A model generated the notes under the pieces. That model saw only the letters and a program-made list of their open reading frames with translations. It was not told the DNA's origin and made no database searches. Source: Stenotrophomonas sp. 364 (GTDB taxonomy: Bacteria; Pseudomonadota; Gammaproteobacteria; Xanthomonadales; Xanthomonadaceae). Taken from it: a stretch of DNA of 64,000 nt. Position 1 is the first letter of the stretch; every line of letters starts with the position of its first letter. Position numbers and translations under genes: made by a program. Below, piece by piece: positions 1-7,281 of this stretch. The stretch covers positions 226,001-290,000 of the forward strand of contig NZ_CP047135.1 of NCBI RefSeq assembly GCF_009832905.1. The letters are read 5' to 3'.

Positions 1-1
1 C

Positions 2-1198
2 ACGCCGCCGATCAAGGGTGACGTGTTCTACGGCAGCACCTCCTATGCGATCGCACCGGCCTACGGCGTGGCGTTTGCCGGCAGCCGCAGCCGCATCGGC
101 GGTGGCGCGCGCGTGACCGCGGTCGCCCCGGCCCAGGGTGGCGTGGTGGGCGGGCAGGCCGGCTACGCCTATGTGCTGGACTGGCGCGACTACAACGCCA
201 GCCGTGCACTGTATGCACTGCAGGCACGCGGGCTGCAGACCCGCGCCGCCTTCCAGCCGTTCACCGCTGCCACCGCCGACGGCGAGCAGGCGTTCGCGCG
301 CGGCAGCGTAGTAATTCCGGTGGCGGGGCAACCGCTGGCCGGTGCGGCGCTGCTGGCGGCCGTGGATGATGCGGCGCGCAGCAGCGGCGTGCGCGTGCAG
401 GCACTGGCCAGTGGCCAGAGCCGCAGCGGCATCGACCTGGGCAGTGACAGCGTCAAGGCGCTGCGCAAACCGGCCGTGGCGCTGGTGATGGGCGAAGGCG
501 TGAGTGCCACCGAGATCGGCTCGGCCTGGTTCGTGCTGGACCAGCAGGTGCAGCTGCCGGCCAGCAAGCTCGATCCTGCCCAGCTGGGCAAGGTCTCGCT
601 GGACCGCTACACCACCATCGTGCTGGCCGGCGGCACCTACACCGACGTGGACGCTGTTGCGGTGGCTGCGTTGAAGCGCTGGATCAACGCAGGGGGGTCA
701 CTGGTGACCTACGGCACCGCCGCGCGCTGGGCGATCGAACAGAAGCTGGCCGACGAAGTTCTGGGCGAGGACGAGAAGGAACCTGACGCAGCGCGGCGTG
801 CCTTCGGCGACCAGCGCGACATCGCCGCCATCGAACGGGTGAGCGGCAACATCCTCAGTGCCGACGTGGACACCAGCCACCCGCTCGGCTTCGGCCTGCC
901 GCGCACGCAGCTGGCGATCAACAAGGAAAACGGCATCCGCTTCAAGCCCAGCCGCAATCCGTTCTCCACCGTGGTGCGGGTGGATGAAACGCCGCGCGTC
1001 AACGGCTACCTGTCCGAGACCAACCGCAACCGCGTCGCGGGTGCAGCCTGGCTGCTGGTATCGCCGCAGGGGCAGGGCAACGTGGTGCTGTTCGCCGACG
1101 ACCCGGCCCACCGCAAGTACTGGCATGGCACCGAGCGCCTGCTGTTGAACGCCATCTTCTTCGGCAACCAGCTCAACCCGACCAAACAACGCAGCTGA
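2..1198 (+). CDS. M14-family zinc carboxypeptidase-like protein, C-terminal part (5' end outside window)
   Basis: An open frame enters from the left edge in the phase starting at base 2 and ends at a TGA at 1196-1198, giving about 398 residues. The first visible residues (TPPIKGDVFYGSTSYAIAP) and the later glutamine-amidotransferase-like region (residues about 150-330) resemble the C-terminal half of large secreted M14 metallopeptidases of xanthomonads. The zinc-binding and catalytic residues would lie upstream and cannot be seen. No terminator follows; the SMAG hairpin array begins three bases after the stop and may serve as the 3' end of the transcript. Family assignment is from overall resemblance and is moderately sure; an uncharacterised secreted protein is the alternative. 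Confidence 0.65.
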   Translation, partial: TPPIKGDVFYGSTSYAIAPAYGVAFAGSRSRIGGGARVTAVAPAQGGVVGGQAGYAYVLDWRDYNASRALYALQARGLQTRAAFQPFTAATADGEQAFARGSVVIPVAGQPLAGAALLAAVDDAARSSGVRVQALASGQSRSGIDLGSDSVKALRKPAVALVMGEGVSATEIGSAWFVLDQQVQLPASKLDPAQLGKVSLDRYTTIVLAGGTYTDVDAVAVAALKRWINAGGSLVTYGTAARWAIEQKLADEVLGEDEKEPDAARRAFGDQRDIAAIERVSGNILSADVDTSHPLGFGLPRTQLAINKENGIRFKPSRNPFSTVVRVDETPRVNGYLSETNRNRVAGAAWLLVSPQGQGNVVLFADDPAHRKYWHGTERLLLNAIFFGNQLNPTKQRS

Positions 1199-1200
1199 CG

Positions 1201-2055
1201 GTAGAGCCGACCGATGGTCGGCTATCGCCATGCCCGAACGGAGAGCAGCCGACCAACGGTCGGCTCTACGCCGCAGCCATCTGCTCGCGCCGGCGATCGC
1301 CATGCCCCCCGAGGTAGAGCCGACCGTTGGTCCGCTATCGCCCTGCCCGAACGGAGAGCAGCCGACCAACGGTCGGCTCTCCGCTGCAGGCATCCGCTCG
1401 CGCCGGGGATCGCGATGCCTCCGAGGTAGAGCCGACCGTTGGTCGGCTATCGCAATGTCCGAACGGAGAGCAGCCGACCAACGGTCGGCTCTACGCCGCA
1501 GGCATCCGCTCGCGCCGGCGATCGCAATGCCTCCGAGGTAGAACCGACCGTTGGTCGGCTATCGCCCTGTCCGAACGAAGAGCAGCCGACCAACGGTCGG
1601 CTCTACGCGCCAGGCATCCGCTCGCGCCGGCGATCGCCACACCCCCCGAGGTACAGCCGACCGTTGGTCGGCTATCGCCATGCCCGAACGGAGAGCAGCC
1701 GACCAACGGTCGGCTCTACGCCGCAGCCATCTGCTCGCGCCGGCGATCGCAATGCCCCCGAGGTAGAGCCGACCGTTGGTCGGCTATCGCAATGCCCGAA
1801 CGGAGAGCAGCCGACCAATGGTCGGCTCTACGCCGCAGGCATCCGCTCGCGCCGGCGATTGCCACGCTTCCCAGGTAGAGCCGACCGTTGGTCGGCTATC
1901 GCCATGCCCGAACGGAGAGCAGCCGACCAACGGTCGGCTCTACGCTGCAGCCATCTGCTCGCGTCGGCGATCGCAATGCCCCCGAGGTAGAGCCGACCGT
2001 TGGTCGGCTATCGCCATGCCCGAACGGAGAGCAGCCGACCAACGGTCGGTGCTAC
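1201..2055. repeat. Tandem array of eight SMAG hairpin-pair units (~112 bp each)
   Basis: Units start at 1201, 1314, 1426, 1538, 1651, 1763, 1875 and 1987, a period of 112-113 bp. Each unit holds a forward hairpin (GTAGAGCCGACC, loop, GGTCGGCT), about 23 bases, then the same hairpin inverted (AGCCGACC ... GGTCGGCTCTAC). Each unit can therefore fold as two small hairpins or one long stem. The linker between units (about 44 bp, rich in CGCGCCGGCGATCGC) is also repeated, so the array arose by tandem duplication of a whole unit and not by separate insertions. The GTAG head and the stem sequence are those of the REP-like SMAG elements of S. maltophilia. Open frames across the array repeat the same peptide and are not genes. 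Confidence 0.93.
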
Positions 2056-2112
2056 GTCATCCTCCGGGGCAGAGTGGTGGGTGCTCAGGGTGCATGGCAC
2101 ACTCGGCACCCA

Positions 2113-3258
2113 ATGCACCTTCGTTCGAGCGCGTTGATGAATGCCTTGGTGTCCTGTCTTCTGGCTGTCGTCGTGGCCATCGTATCCGTGCCGGCGTCAG
2201 CCAGCCCTGCGTCCAGCACTTTCGGTCGTGGCGACGCGGTCCGGATCGTGGCCGACATGCGCCGTGTGGTGGCCGACAACGGCGTGGAGCGGCTTGAGAA
2301 AGTCCGCATCGGCGGCATCGACCAATGGGTCTCAATCCGCGGCAACGACCGGCGCAACCCGGTCCTGCTGATGCTGCACGGCGGACCGGGCTGGGTCGCC
2401 ATGCCCACCAGCTGGTACTTCCAGCGTGGGTGGGAGGAGTACTTCACGGTGGTGCAGTGGGACCAGCGCGGGGCAGGCAAGACCTACGGTGCCAACGACC
2501 CCAAGGTCATCGCGCCGACCATGACCCGCCCGCGCATGGTGGCCGACGCCGAGGAGATGGTGGCCTGGCTGCGCACCGAACTCGGCAAGGACAGGATCTT
2601 CGTTCTCGGGCATTCCTGGGGCAGCTATCTTGGCCTGGAACTGGCGCAGCGGCGGCCCGAGTGGCTGCACGCCTACATTGGCATCGGGCAGATCACCAAT
2701 GGGCCGGAAAGCGAGCGGCGTGGCTGGGCCTGGACGCTGGAACAGGCCCGTCGGGACGGCAATGCCGAGGCCGAGGCCGAGCTGTTGGCATTGGCGCCGT
2801 ATGCATCGGGCCACGCGCCGGTGGCCCTCGCGGATCTGTTCAAGCAGCGCAAGTGGCTCAACTACTACGGTGGCATGGTCCACAACCGCAAGGGCGGTGA
2901 TGCCGAGGCCGCTGCAATCACACTGTCACCCGAATACACCGACGCGGACGTCGCCGGTGTGTGGAAAGCCAACGATTTTTCGACGCAGAAGCTGCTGTCG
3001 GAGGTGTTGACCGTGGACATGGGAGCGGTGCGCCAGCTGCGCACGCCGGTGTTCCTGTTGCTGGGCCGGCATGACCACAATGTGTCCTCGGCGCTGGGCG
3101 CGACGTGGTTCCAGGCCCTGCAGGCACCGCGCAAGGAACTGGTCTGGTTCGAGCAGTCCGCGCACGAGGTGATGATCGAGGAGCCGGGCAAGACATTGCT
3201 CACGCTGGTGCGCGACGTGCGACCGATCGCCGAGCGTGCCGGCGACGTTCCGCCGTGA
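2113..3258 (+). CDS. Secreted alpha/beta hydrolase, proline iminopeptidase-like
   Basis: 381 residues. The start at 2113 gives a short charged N-terminus and a hydrophobic signal segment ending near ASASPAS, so export is likely; an ATG at 2137 would give an even shorter leader. The HGGPG oxyanion motif, the nucleophile elbow GHSWGS, an acid in LLLGRHDHN and the histidine in FEQSAHE form a complete alpha/beta-hydrolase triad of the S33 proline iminopeptidase type. Substrate is unknown: the family includes peptidases and esterases. The frame runs back into the SMAG array, but that part is repeat sequence. It is monocistronic and ends in a terminator shared with rhlE. Confidence 0.85.
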   Translation: MHLRSSALMNALVSCLLAVVVAIVSVPASASPASSTFGRGDAVRIVADMRRVVADNGVERLEKVRIGGIDQWVSIRGNDRRNPVLLMLHGGPGWVAMPTSWYFQRGWEEYFTVVQWDQRGAGKTYGANDPKVIAPTMTRPRMVADAEEMVAWLRTELGKDRIFVLGHSWGSYLGLELAQRRPEWLHAYIGIGQITNGPESERRGWAWTLEQARRDGNAEAEAELLALAPYASGHAPVALADLFKQRKWLNYYGGMVHNRKGGDAEAAAITLSPEYTDADVAGVWKANDFSTQKLLSEVLTVDMGAVRQLRTPVFLLLGRHDHNVSSALGATWFQALQAPRKELVWFEQSAHEVMIEEPGKTLLTLVRDVRPIAERAGDVPP

Positions 3259-3281
3259 TCGCCGCTACCAGCGCCTGAACG

Positions 3282-3311
3282 AAAAAGGCGACGCAGATGC
3301 GTCGCCTTTTT
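3282..3311. terminator. Bidirectional rho-independent terminator
   Basis: A 13-bp perfect stem (AAAAAGGCGACGC) with loop AGAT is flanked by A5 on the left and T5 on the right. It can therefore end both the hydrolase transcript from the left and the rhlE transcript from the right. It lies between the converging stops at 3258 and 3336. Confidence 0.92.
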
Positions 3312-3335
3312 CTGTTTCACCGGTCCGCGAACGGA

Positions 3336-4739
3336 TCAGCTGGCGCGAGCACCGCCGCCGCTCTGACCACGGCCACCACCGCCGCCATTGCTACCGCCAC
3401 GGCGCTGGCCCTGCGGCTGGCCGCCACGCGGCGCGCCGCGACCGGCGCCATCACGCTGGCCGCCACCGGTCTTCTTCGGACCGGCATGGGCGTGGCGCGG
3501 GGCCTCGGCGTGCGGACGACGCGCGTGCTTGCGCGGCGAGCGATCGCCACCCGGCAGTTCGGCCTTGCCCGGCGCGCTGTTGCCCCAGCGGATCGGGGTC
3601 TGCGGCTCGAAGCCCGGCACGTCGCGGATGTCCATGTCCTTGTCGAGCAGGCGCACGATCTGGCGCAGCAGCTTGGCTTCGTCCTGGGCCACCAGCGAGA
3701 TCGCCTGGCCGGTCGAGCCGTTACGGCCGGTACGGCCGATGCGGTGCACGTAATCCTCGGCCACCATCGGCAGGTCATAGTTGATGACCTTCGGCAGCTC
3801 GTTGATGTCGATGCCGCGCGCGGCGATGTCGGTGGCCACCAGCACGGTCACGCGGCCGGCCTTGAAGTCGCCCAGTGCACGCAGGCGCTGGCCCTGGCTC
3901 TTGTTGCCGTGGATCGCCGCGGTCTTGATGCCGGACTTTTCCAGGAACGTGGCCAGCTTGTCGCAGCCGTGCTTGGTACGGCCGAACACCAGGGTCTGCT
4001 CACGGCTGTCCTGGGCCAGCAGGTGCAGCAGCAGTTCGCGCTTGCGCGCGCCATCCACCGGATGCACGCGGTGGGTGATGGTTTCGGCCACGGTGTTCTT
4101 CGGGGTCACCTGGATCTGCGCCGGGTCGCGCATGAACTCCAGGGCCAGCTGCTTGATGCTCTCTTCGAAGGTTGCCGAGAACAGCAGGGTCTGGCGGTTC
4201 TGGCGCGGCAGCTTGGCCAGGATCTTCTTGATCGACGGCAGGAAGCCCATGTCCAGCATGCGGTCGGCTTCGTCCAGCACCAGGATCTCGATGCCCGACA
4301 GGTCGACGCTGCGACGCTCCAGGTGGTCGATCAGGCGGCCCGGGCAGGCCACCAGCAGGTCTACGCCACGGCGCAGCACGTCGAACTGGTTGCCCATGCC
4401 GACGCCGCCGTAGATGCAGGCGCTCGGGATGCGCAGGTACTTGCTGTAACCGCGCAGGCTGTCATGCACCTGGGTGGCCAGTTCGCGGGTCGGGGCCAGC
4501 ACCAGCGCACGCGGCTTGCGCGGACCGCTGACGGCCTGCGGGTTGGTACCCAGGTGCTGCAGCAGCGGCAGGCCGAACGCGGCGGTCTTGCCGGTGCCGG
4601 TCTGCGCGCCGGCCAGCAGGTCGCGGCCTTCCAGGGCCAGCGGGATCGCCTGTTCCTGGATCGGGGTCGGGTTTTCGTAGCCCTGCTCGGTCAACGCGCG
4701 CAGCAGGAACGGGGCAAGGCCCAAGGATTCAAAAGACAT
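3336..4739 (-). CDS. rhlE: DEAD-box ATP-dependent RNA helicase RhlE
   Basis: 467 residues from the ATG at 4739 (MSFESLGL), the usual RhlE start. The frame is open 49 codons further upstream, but that peptide looks non-coding. Helicase motifs are in order: Q motif around PTPIQEQAIP, GAQTGTGKT (motif I), PTREL (Ia), DEAD (II, VLDEADRMLDMGF), SAT (III) and HRIGRTGR (VI). The last 90 residues are a basic, glycine/arginine-rich tail, typical of RhlE and expected to bind RNA. Role: RNA remodelling in decay, ribosome assembly or cold growth. The region upstream of the start (4740-5060) could be a long leader, as in cold-induced helicase genes, but no cold-shock motif was recognised. Confidence 0.95.
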   Translation of the reverse strand: MSFESLGLAPFLLRALTEQGYENPTPIQEQAIPLALEGRDLLAGAQTGTGKTAAFGLPLLQHLGTNPQAVSGPRKPRALVLAPTRELATQVHDSLRGYSKYLRIPSACIYGGVGMGNQFDVLRRGVDLLVACPGRLIDHLERRSVDLSGIEILVLDEADRMLDMGFLPSIKKILAKLPRQNRQTLLFSATFEESIKQLALEFMRDPAQIQVTPKNTVAETITHRVHPVDGARKRELLLHLLAQDSREQTLVFGRTKHGCDKLATFLEKSGIKTAAIHGNKSQGQRLRALGDFKAGRVTVLVATDIAARGIDINELPKVINYDLPMVAEDYVHRIGRTGRNGSTGQAISLVAQDEAKLLRQIVRLLDKDMDIRDVPGFEPQTPIRWGNSAPGKAELPGGDRSPRKHARRPHAEAPRHAHAGPKKTGGGQRDGAGRGAPRGGQPQGQRRGGSNGGGGGRGQSGGGARAS

Positions 4740-5067
4740 CGGGTGGAAGCTCCAAAGACAAAGTAACGCCAGGCCGAATGGCCGGACGCGAGGCAGATCA
4801 AAAGTGATCGGCTGACTCGGAGCGTTCCCGTAAACCGCGCTGCGAGAATTGGGTGCAGCCGGCGCGGTGCGCAGACTGGAATGCATGACGAATGGCGTCG
4901 GAGTGGGGGCGGGCGACGGATCGATGATCCATATCGCCGGCGATCCCGAAGGGAAACGGACGGCCGCTGCAGACCCGAATAGTCTAGCGGATGTTTGAGA
5001 TCCGTACCAAATTGGCCTGTTCAGGTTGGGAGGGGGCGGGCTGCGCCCGGGGCTGCAACGGCCAAAT

Positions 5068-5085
5068 CAACGGCAACGGCAACGG
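5068..5085. repeat. Short tandem hexamer (CAACGG x3)
   Basis: Three exact copies of CAACGG lie 17 bp before the large palindrome at 5103-5204. A second, longer hexamer array follows the palindrome. The stretch 4740-5458 has no credible gene: open frames here are short, strand-symmetric and made of repeat sequence. Confidence 0.8.
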
Positions 5086-5102
5086 CGCGGGTGTGCGGGG
5101 GA

Positions 5103-5204
5103 GGCGGGGTGGGTCCGGTTGCAGGGGACGCTGCAAGTACGTCCCTGTAAGCTCGGTCGCGCCATCCATGGCGCTCACGCCCCTGCAACCGGACCCACCC
5201 CGCC
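5103..5204. repeat. Long palindromic intergenic element with CAAGTACGTCC core (copy A)
   Basis: Perfect 25-bp inverted arms (5103-5127 and 5180-5204, GGCGGGGTGGGTCC...) enclose a core with GCAAGTACGTCC, TGTAAGCTC and an inner palindrome GCGCCATCCATGGCGC at 5159-5174. A related element with the same core lies at 47293-47380 with different outer arms. Conservation of the core with divergent arms suggests a dispersed, structure-forming repeat family and not a terminator. It could form a cruciform of about 100 bp. Confidence 0.85.
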
Positions 5205-5257
5205 GCCTCCTGACATGGCGTGGGCGTTGCGTTTGGGGCCGAGGCAGAAGCAGACGT

Positions 5258-5311
5258 AAAGGCAAAGGCAAAGGCAAAGGCAAAGGCAAAGGGATAGGGA
5301 TAGGGATAGGG
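5258..5311. repeat. Hexamer tandem repeat (AAAGGC x5, AAAGGG, ATAGGG x3)
   Basis: Nine consecutive hexamers with a stepwise change from AAAGGC to ATAGGG, all purine-rich on the plus strand apart from the final C or T. Such arrays change length by slippage. A second hexamer array of different sequence lies beside the related palindrome near 47200, so the association is not restricted to this site. Confidence 0.88.
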
Positions 5312-5395
5312 AGATTCGCGGGAGAGGCAGGTGGGCGGAGGATGTTGGTTGGGTGGGCGCGTGACGTGCGGTAGGGTGGGATGTCGCGTTGCAGC

Positions 5396-5423
5396 TTGGT
5401 GGTGCGACAATTTTGGTTACACT
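5396..5423 (+). promoter_or_regulatory. Possible sigma-70 promoter for the fumarylacetoacetase-family gene
   Basis: TTGGTG (5396-5401) and TACACT (5418-5423) are 16 bp apart, each matching four of six consensus bases, and end 35 bp before the ATG at 5459. The local sequence is less GC-rich than its surroundings. This is a pattern match only. Confidence 0.35.
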
Positions 5424-5458
5424 CGAAACCTATTTTTCGCGATCCCGGATACCCACCC

Positions 5459-6448
5459 ATGAAGCTTGGTTCTTTGAAGGAAGGCGGCCGCGACGGCACC
5501 CTGATCGTGGTCTCGCGCGACCTGCGCCACGGCGCACGCGCCACCGGCATCGCCGCCACCCTGCAGCAGGCGCTGGAAGACTGGAGCCACCTGGCGCCGC
5601 GCCTGAACGCTTTGTATGAGTCGCTCAACGACGGCAGCGCCGACGGCGTCTTCGACATCGACCTGCAGGCGCTGGCCGCGCCACTGCCGCGGTCCTACGA
5701 GTTCGTGGACGGCAGCGCCTACCTGCCGCACGTCGAGCGCGTCCGCCGCGCCCGTGGCGCCGAGGTGCCGGAGAGCTTCTACACCGACCCGCTGATGTAC
5801 CAGGCCACCAGCGCCGGCTTCTATGGCCCGCGTGATGCGGTGAAGGTGGTCAGCGAGGAGTACGGCATCGACCTGGAGGCGGAGATCGTGGTGATCACCG
5901 ACGACGTGCCGATGGCTGTCACCGCCGAACAGGCCGCCGGCCATATCCAGCTGGTGGGCCTGGTCAACGACGTGTCGCTGCGCAATCTCATTCCAGGTGA
6001 GCTGGCCAAGGGCTTCGGCTTCCTTCAGTCCAAGCCGCGCTCGGCGCTGTCGCCGGTGTTCGTCACCCCCGACGAGCTGGGCGACGCCTGGCAGGACAGC
6101 AAGGTGCACCTGCCGCTGCTGACCCATATCAATGGCCAGTGGTTCGGCGCCCCGGAAGCGGGCGTGGACATGCAGTTCAACTTTGCCCAGCTGGTCGCGC
6201 ATGCCGCCAGGACCCGCCCGCTGGGTGCCGGCGCGATCGTCGGCTCGGGCACCATCGCCAATGAGGACACCAGCAAGGGCGCCTCCTGCTTTGCCGAGCT
6301 GCGCACGGTGGAAACCCTGCGCGATGGCAAGCCGAGCACGCCGTTCATGTCCTTCGGCGACGTGGTCCGCATCGAAATGCTGGACGCGACCGGTGAGAGC
6401 ATCTTCGGCGCCATCGAACAGCGCATCGAACAGGCCGCCAAGCCCTGA
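5459..6448 (+). CDS. Fumarylacetoacetate hydrolase family protein
   Basis: 329 residues from ATG 5459. The protein has the FAH-family fold signature: acidic metal-site segments around the SEEYGIDLEAEIVVITDDV region, the LVNDVSLRN stretch and the glycine-rich GAGAIVGSGTIAN segment. Family members cleave fumarylacetoacetate to fumarate and acetoacetate, the last step of tyrosine/homogentisate breakdown. The next gene, which overlaps its stop, encodes maleylacetoacetate isomerase, the preceding step, which supports that role and co-transcription. An acylpyruvase-type activity cannot be excluded from sequence alone, since the family is broad. Confidence 0.88.
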   Translation: MKLGSLKEGGRDGTLIVVSRDLRHGARATGIAATLQQALEDWSHLAPRLNALYESLNDGSADGVFDIDLQALAAPLPRSYEFVDGSAYLPHVERVRRARGAEVPESFYTDPLMYQATSAGFYGPRDAVKVVSEEYGIDLEAEIVVITDDVPMAVTAEQAAGHIQLVGLVNDVSLRNLIPGELAKGFGFLQSKPRSALSPVFVTPDELGDAWQDSKVHLPLLTHINGQWFGAPEAGVDMQFNFAQLVAHAARTRPLGAGAIVGSGTIANEDTSKGASCFAELRTVETLRDGKPSTPFMSFGDVVRIEMLDATGESIFGAIEQRIEQAAKP

Positions 6449-7122
6449 ACGCTACCGCGGCCACCGACGAGAGCGCGATCGAGCTGTTCAGCTACTGGCG
6501 GTCCAGCGCGGCCTACCGCGTGCGGATCGGGCTGAACCTCAAGCAGCTGGCGCACCGGATCACCCCTGTGCACCTGGTCCGCGATGGCGGCCAGCAGCAC
6601 AGCGAGGCCTATGCGGCGCTCAACCCGCAGGAGCTGGTGCCCACGCTGCGCCATGACGGGCAGGTGCTGCACCAGTCGATGGCGATCCTGGAGTACCTGG
6701 ACGAGGTGTTCCCGCTGCCGGCGCTGCTGCCCGACGATGCGCCCGGGCGGGCGCGGGTGCGCGCGCTGGCGCAACTGGTGGCCTGCGACATCCACCCGCT
6801 CAACAACCTGCGGGCGATGCAGTTCTTCAGCGACACCTGGAGCGTGCCGCAGCCTGAGCGCGACGACTGGACCCGGCACTGGATGCGGGTCGGGTTTGAA
6901 GCGATGGAGCGGCTGCTGGTCGAATCGGTGGAGACCGGCAGGTTCTGCCATGGCGACAGCCCGACCCTGGCCGACTGCTGCCTGGTGCCGCAGCTGTACA
7001 ACGCGCGCCGCTTCAACGTGGACCTGGCGGCGTACCCGACGCTGGTCCGGATCGACGCGGCCTGCCTGGCGCTGCCGGCCTTCGACGCGGCCCGCCCGGA
7101 AAACCAGATCGACGCAGGGTGA
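6445..7122 (+). CDS. maiA: Maleylacetoacetate isomerase (zeta-class glutathione S-transferase)
   Basis: About 225 residues. The N-terminal thioredoxin-like half carries the zeta-class signature SYWRSSAAYRVRIGLNLK with the catalytic serines; the C-terminal half is helical with the GDSPTLADCCLVPQ segment. The enzyme isomerises maleylacetoacetate to fumarylacetoacetate with glutathione. The start is unusual. The signature lies upstream of the first GTG (6520), the frame is closed by a stop at 6394, and no ATG, GTG or TTG lies between. The only near-cognate codon in a sensible place is CTG at 6445, overlapping the TGA of the preceding gene. I use that start with low certainty; the gene identity is secure. 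Confidence 0.88.
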   Translation: MNATAATDESAIELFSYWRSSAAYRVRIGLNLKQLAHRITPVHLVRDGGQQHSEAYAALNPQELVPTLRHDGQVLHQSMAILEYLDEVFPLPALLPDDAPGRARVRALAQLVACDIHPLNNLRAMQFFSDTWSVPQPERDDWTRHWMRVGFEAMERLLVESVETGRFCHGDSPTLADCCLVPQLYNARRFNVDLAAYPTLVRIDAACLALPAFDAARPENQIDAG

Positions 7123-7130
7123 GCCGGTCC

Positions 7131-7264
7131 GCATCGACCGATGGTCGATGCGGCGTGGTGCATGCCCCCACCAACGGTGGGGGCCTACCAATGTCTGGAA
7201 ACGGTTGGGTCGGTGCGGCAACACCGGTGATCGGAACCGGTAGGCATCGACCGTTGGTCGATGC
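7131..7264. repeat. Three SMAG-type hairpins between maiA and pilU
   Basis: Hairpins at 7131-7151 (GCATCGACC/GGTCGATGC), 7162-7188 (inverted; ends GGGGGCCTAC, the complement of a GTAG head) and 7240-7264 (GTAG head with a GCATCGACC stem). They lie between the convergent genes maiA and pilU, the usual site of REP-like elements, and may act as transcript ends. The stem sequences differ from the big array, so these belong to other SMAG subfamilies. Confidence 0.82.
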
Positions 7265-7281
7265 GCCGCATCACCCGCCCA

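Noticed and set aside
1201..2055. CRISPR array
   Set aside because: Repeats are self-complementary hairpins in both directions and the spacers are conserved between units, so there is no repeat-unique spacer pattern and no cas gene nearby.
1214..2112. Several overlapping open frames on both strands of the SMAG array, including an upstream extension of the hydrolase frame
   Set aside because: They encode the same peptide blocks again and again (for example PNGEQPTNGRL), have no ribosome sites, and simply follow the period of the repeats.
3297..4766. Long plus-strand frame opposite rhlE
   Set aside because: High-GC shadow of the helicase; composition without domain features and no ribosome site.
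5230..5374. Frame encoding repeated GK residues near the AAAGGC hexamers
   Set aside because: Any frame through a hexamer array gives a two-residue repeat; there is no start context or conservation.
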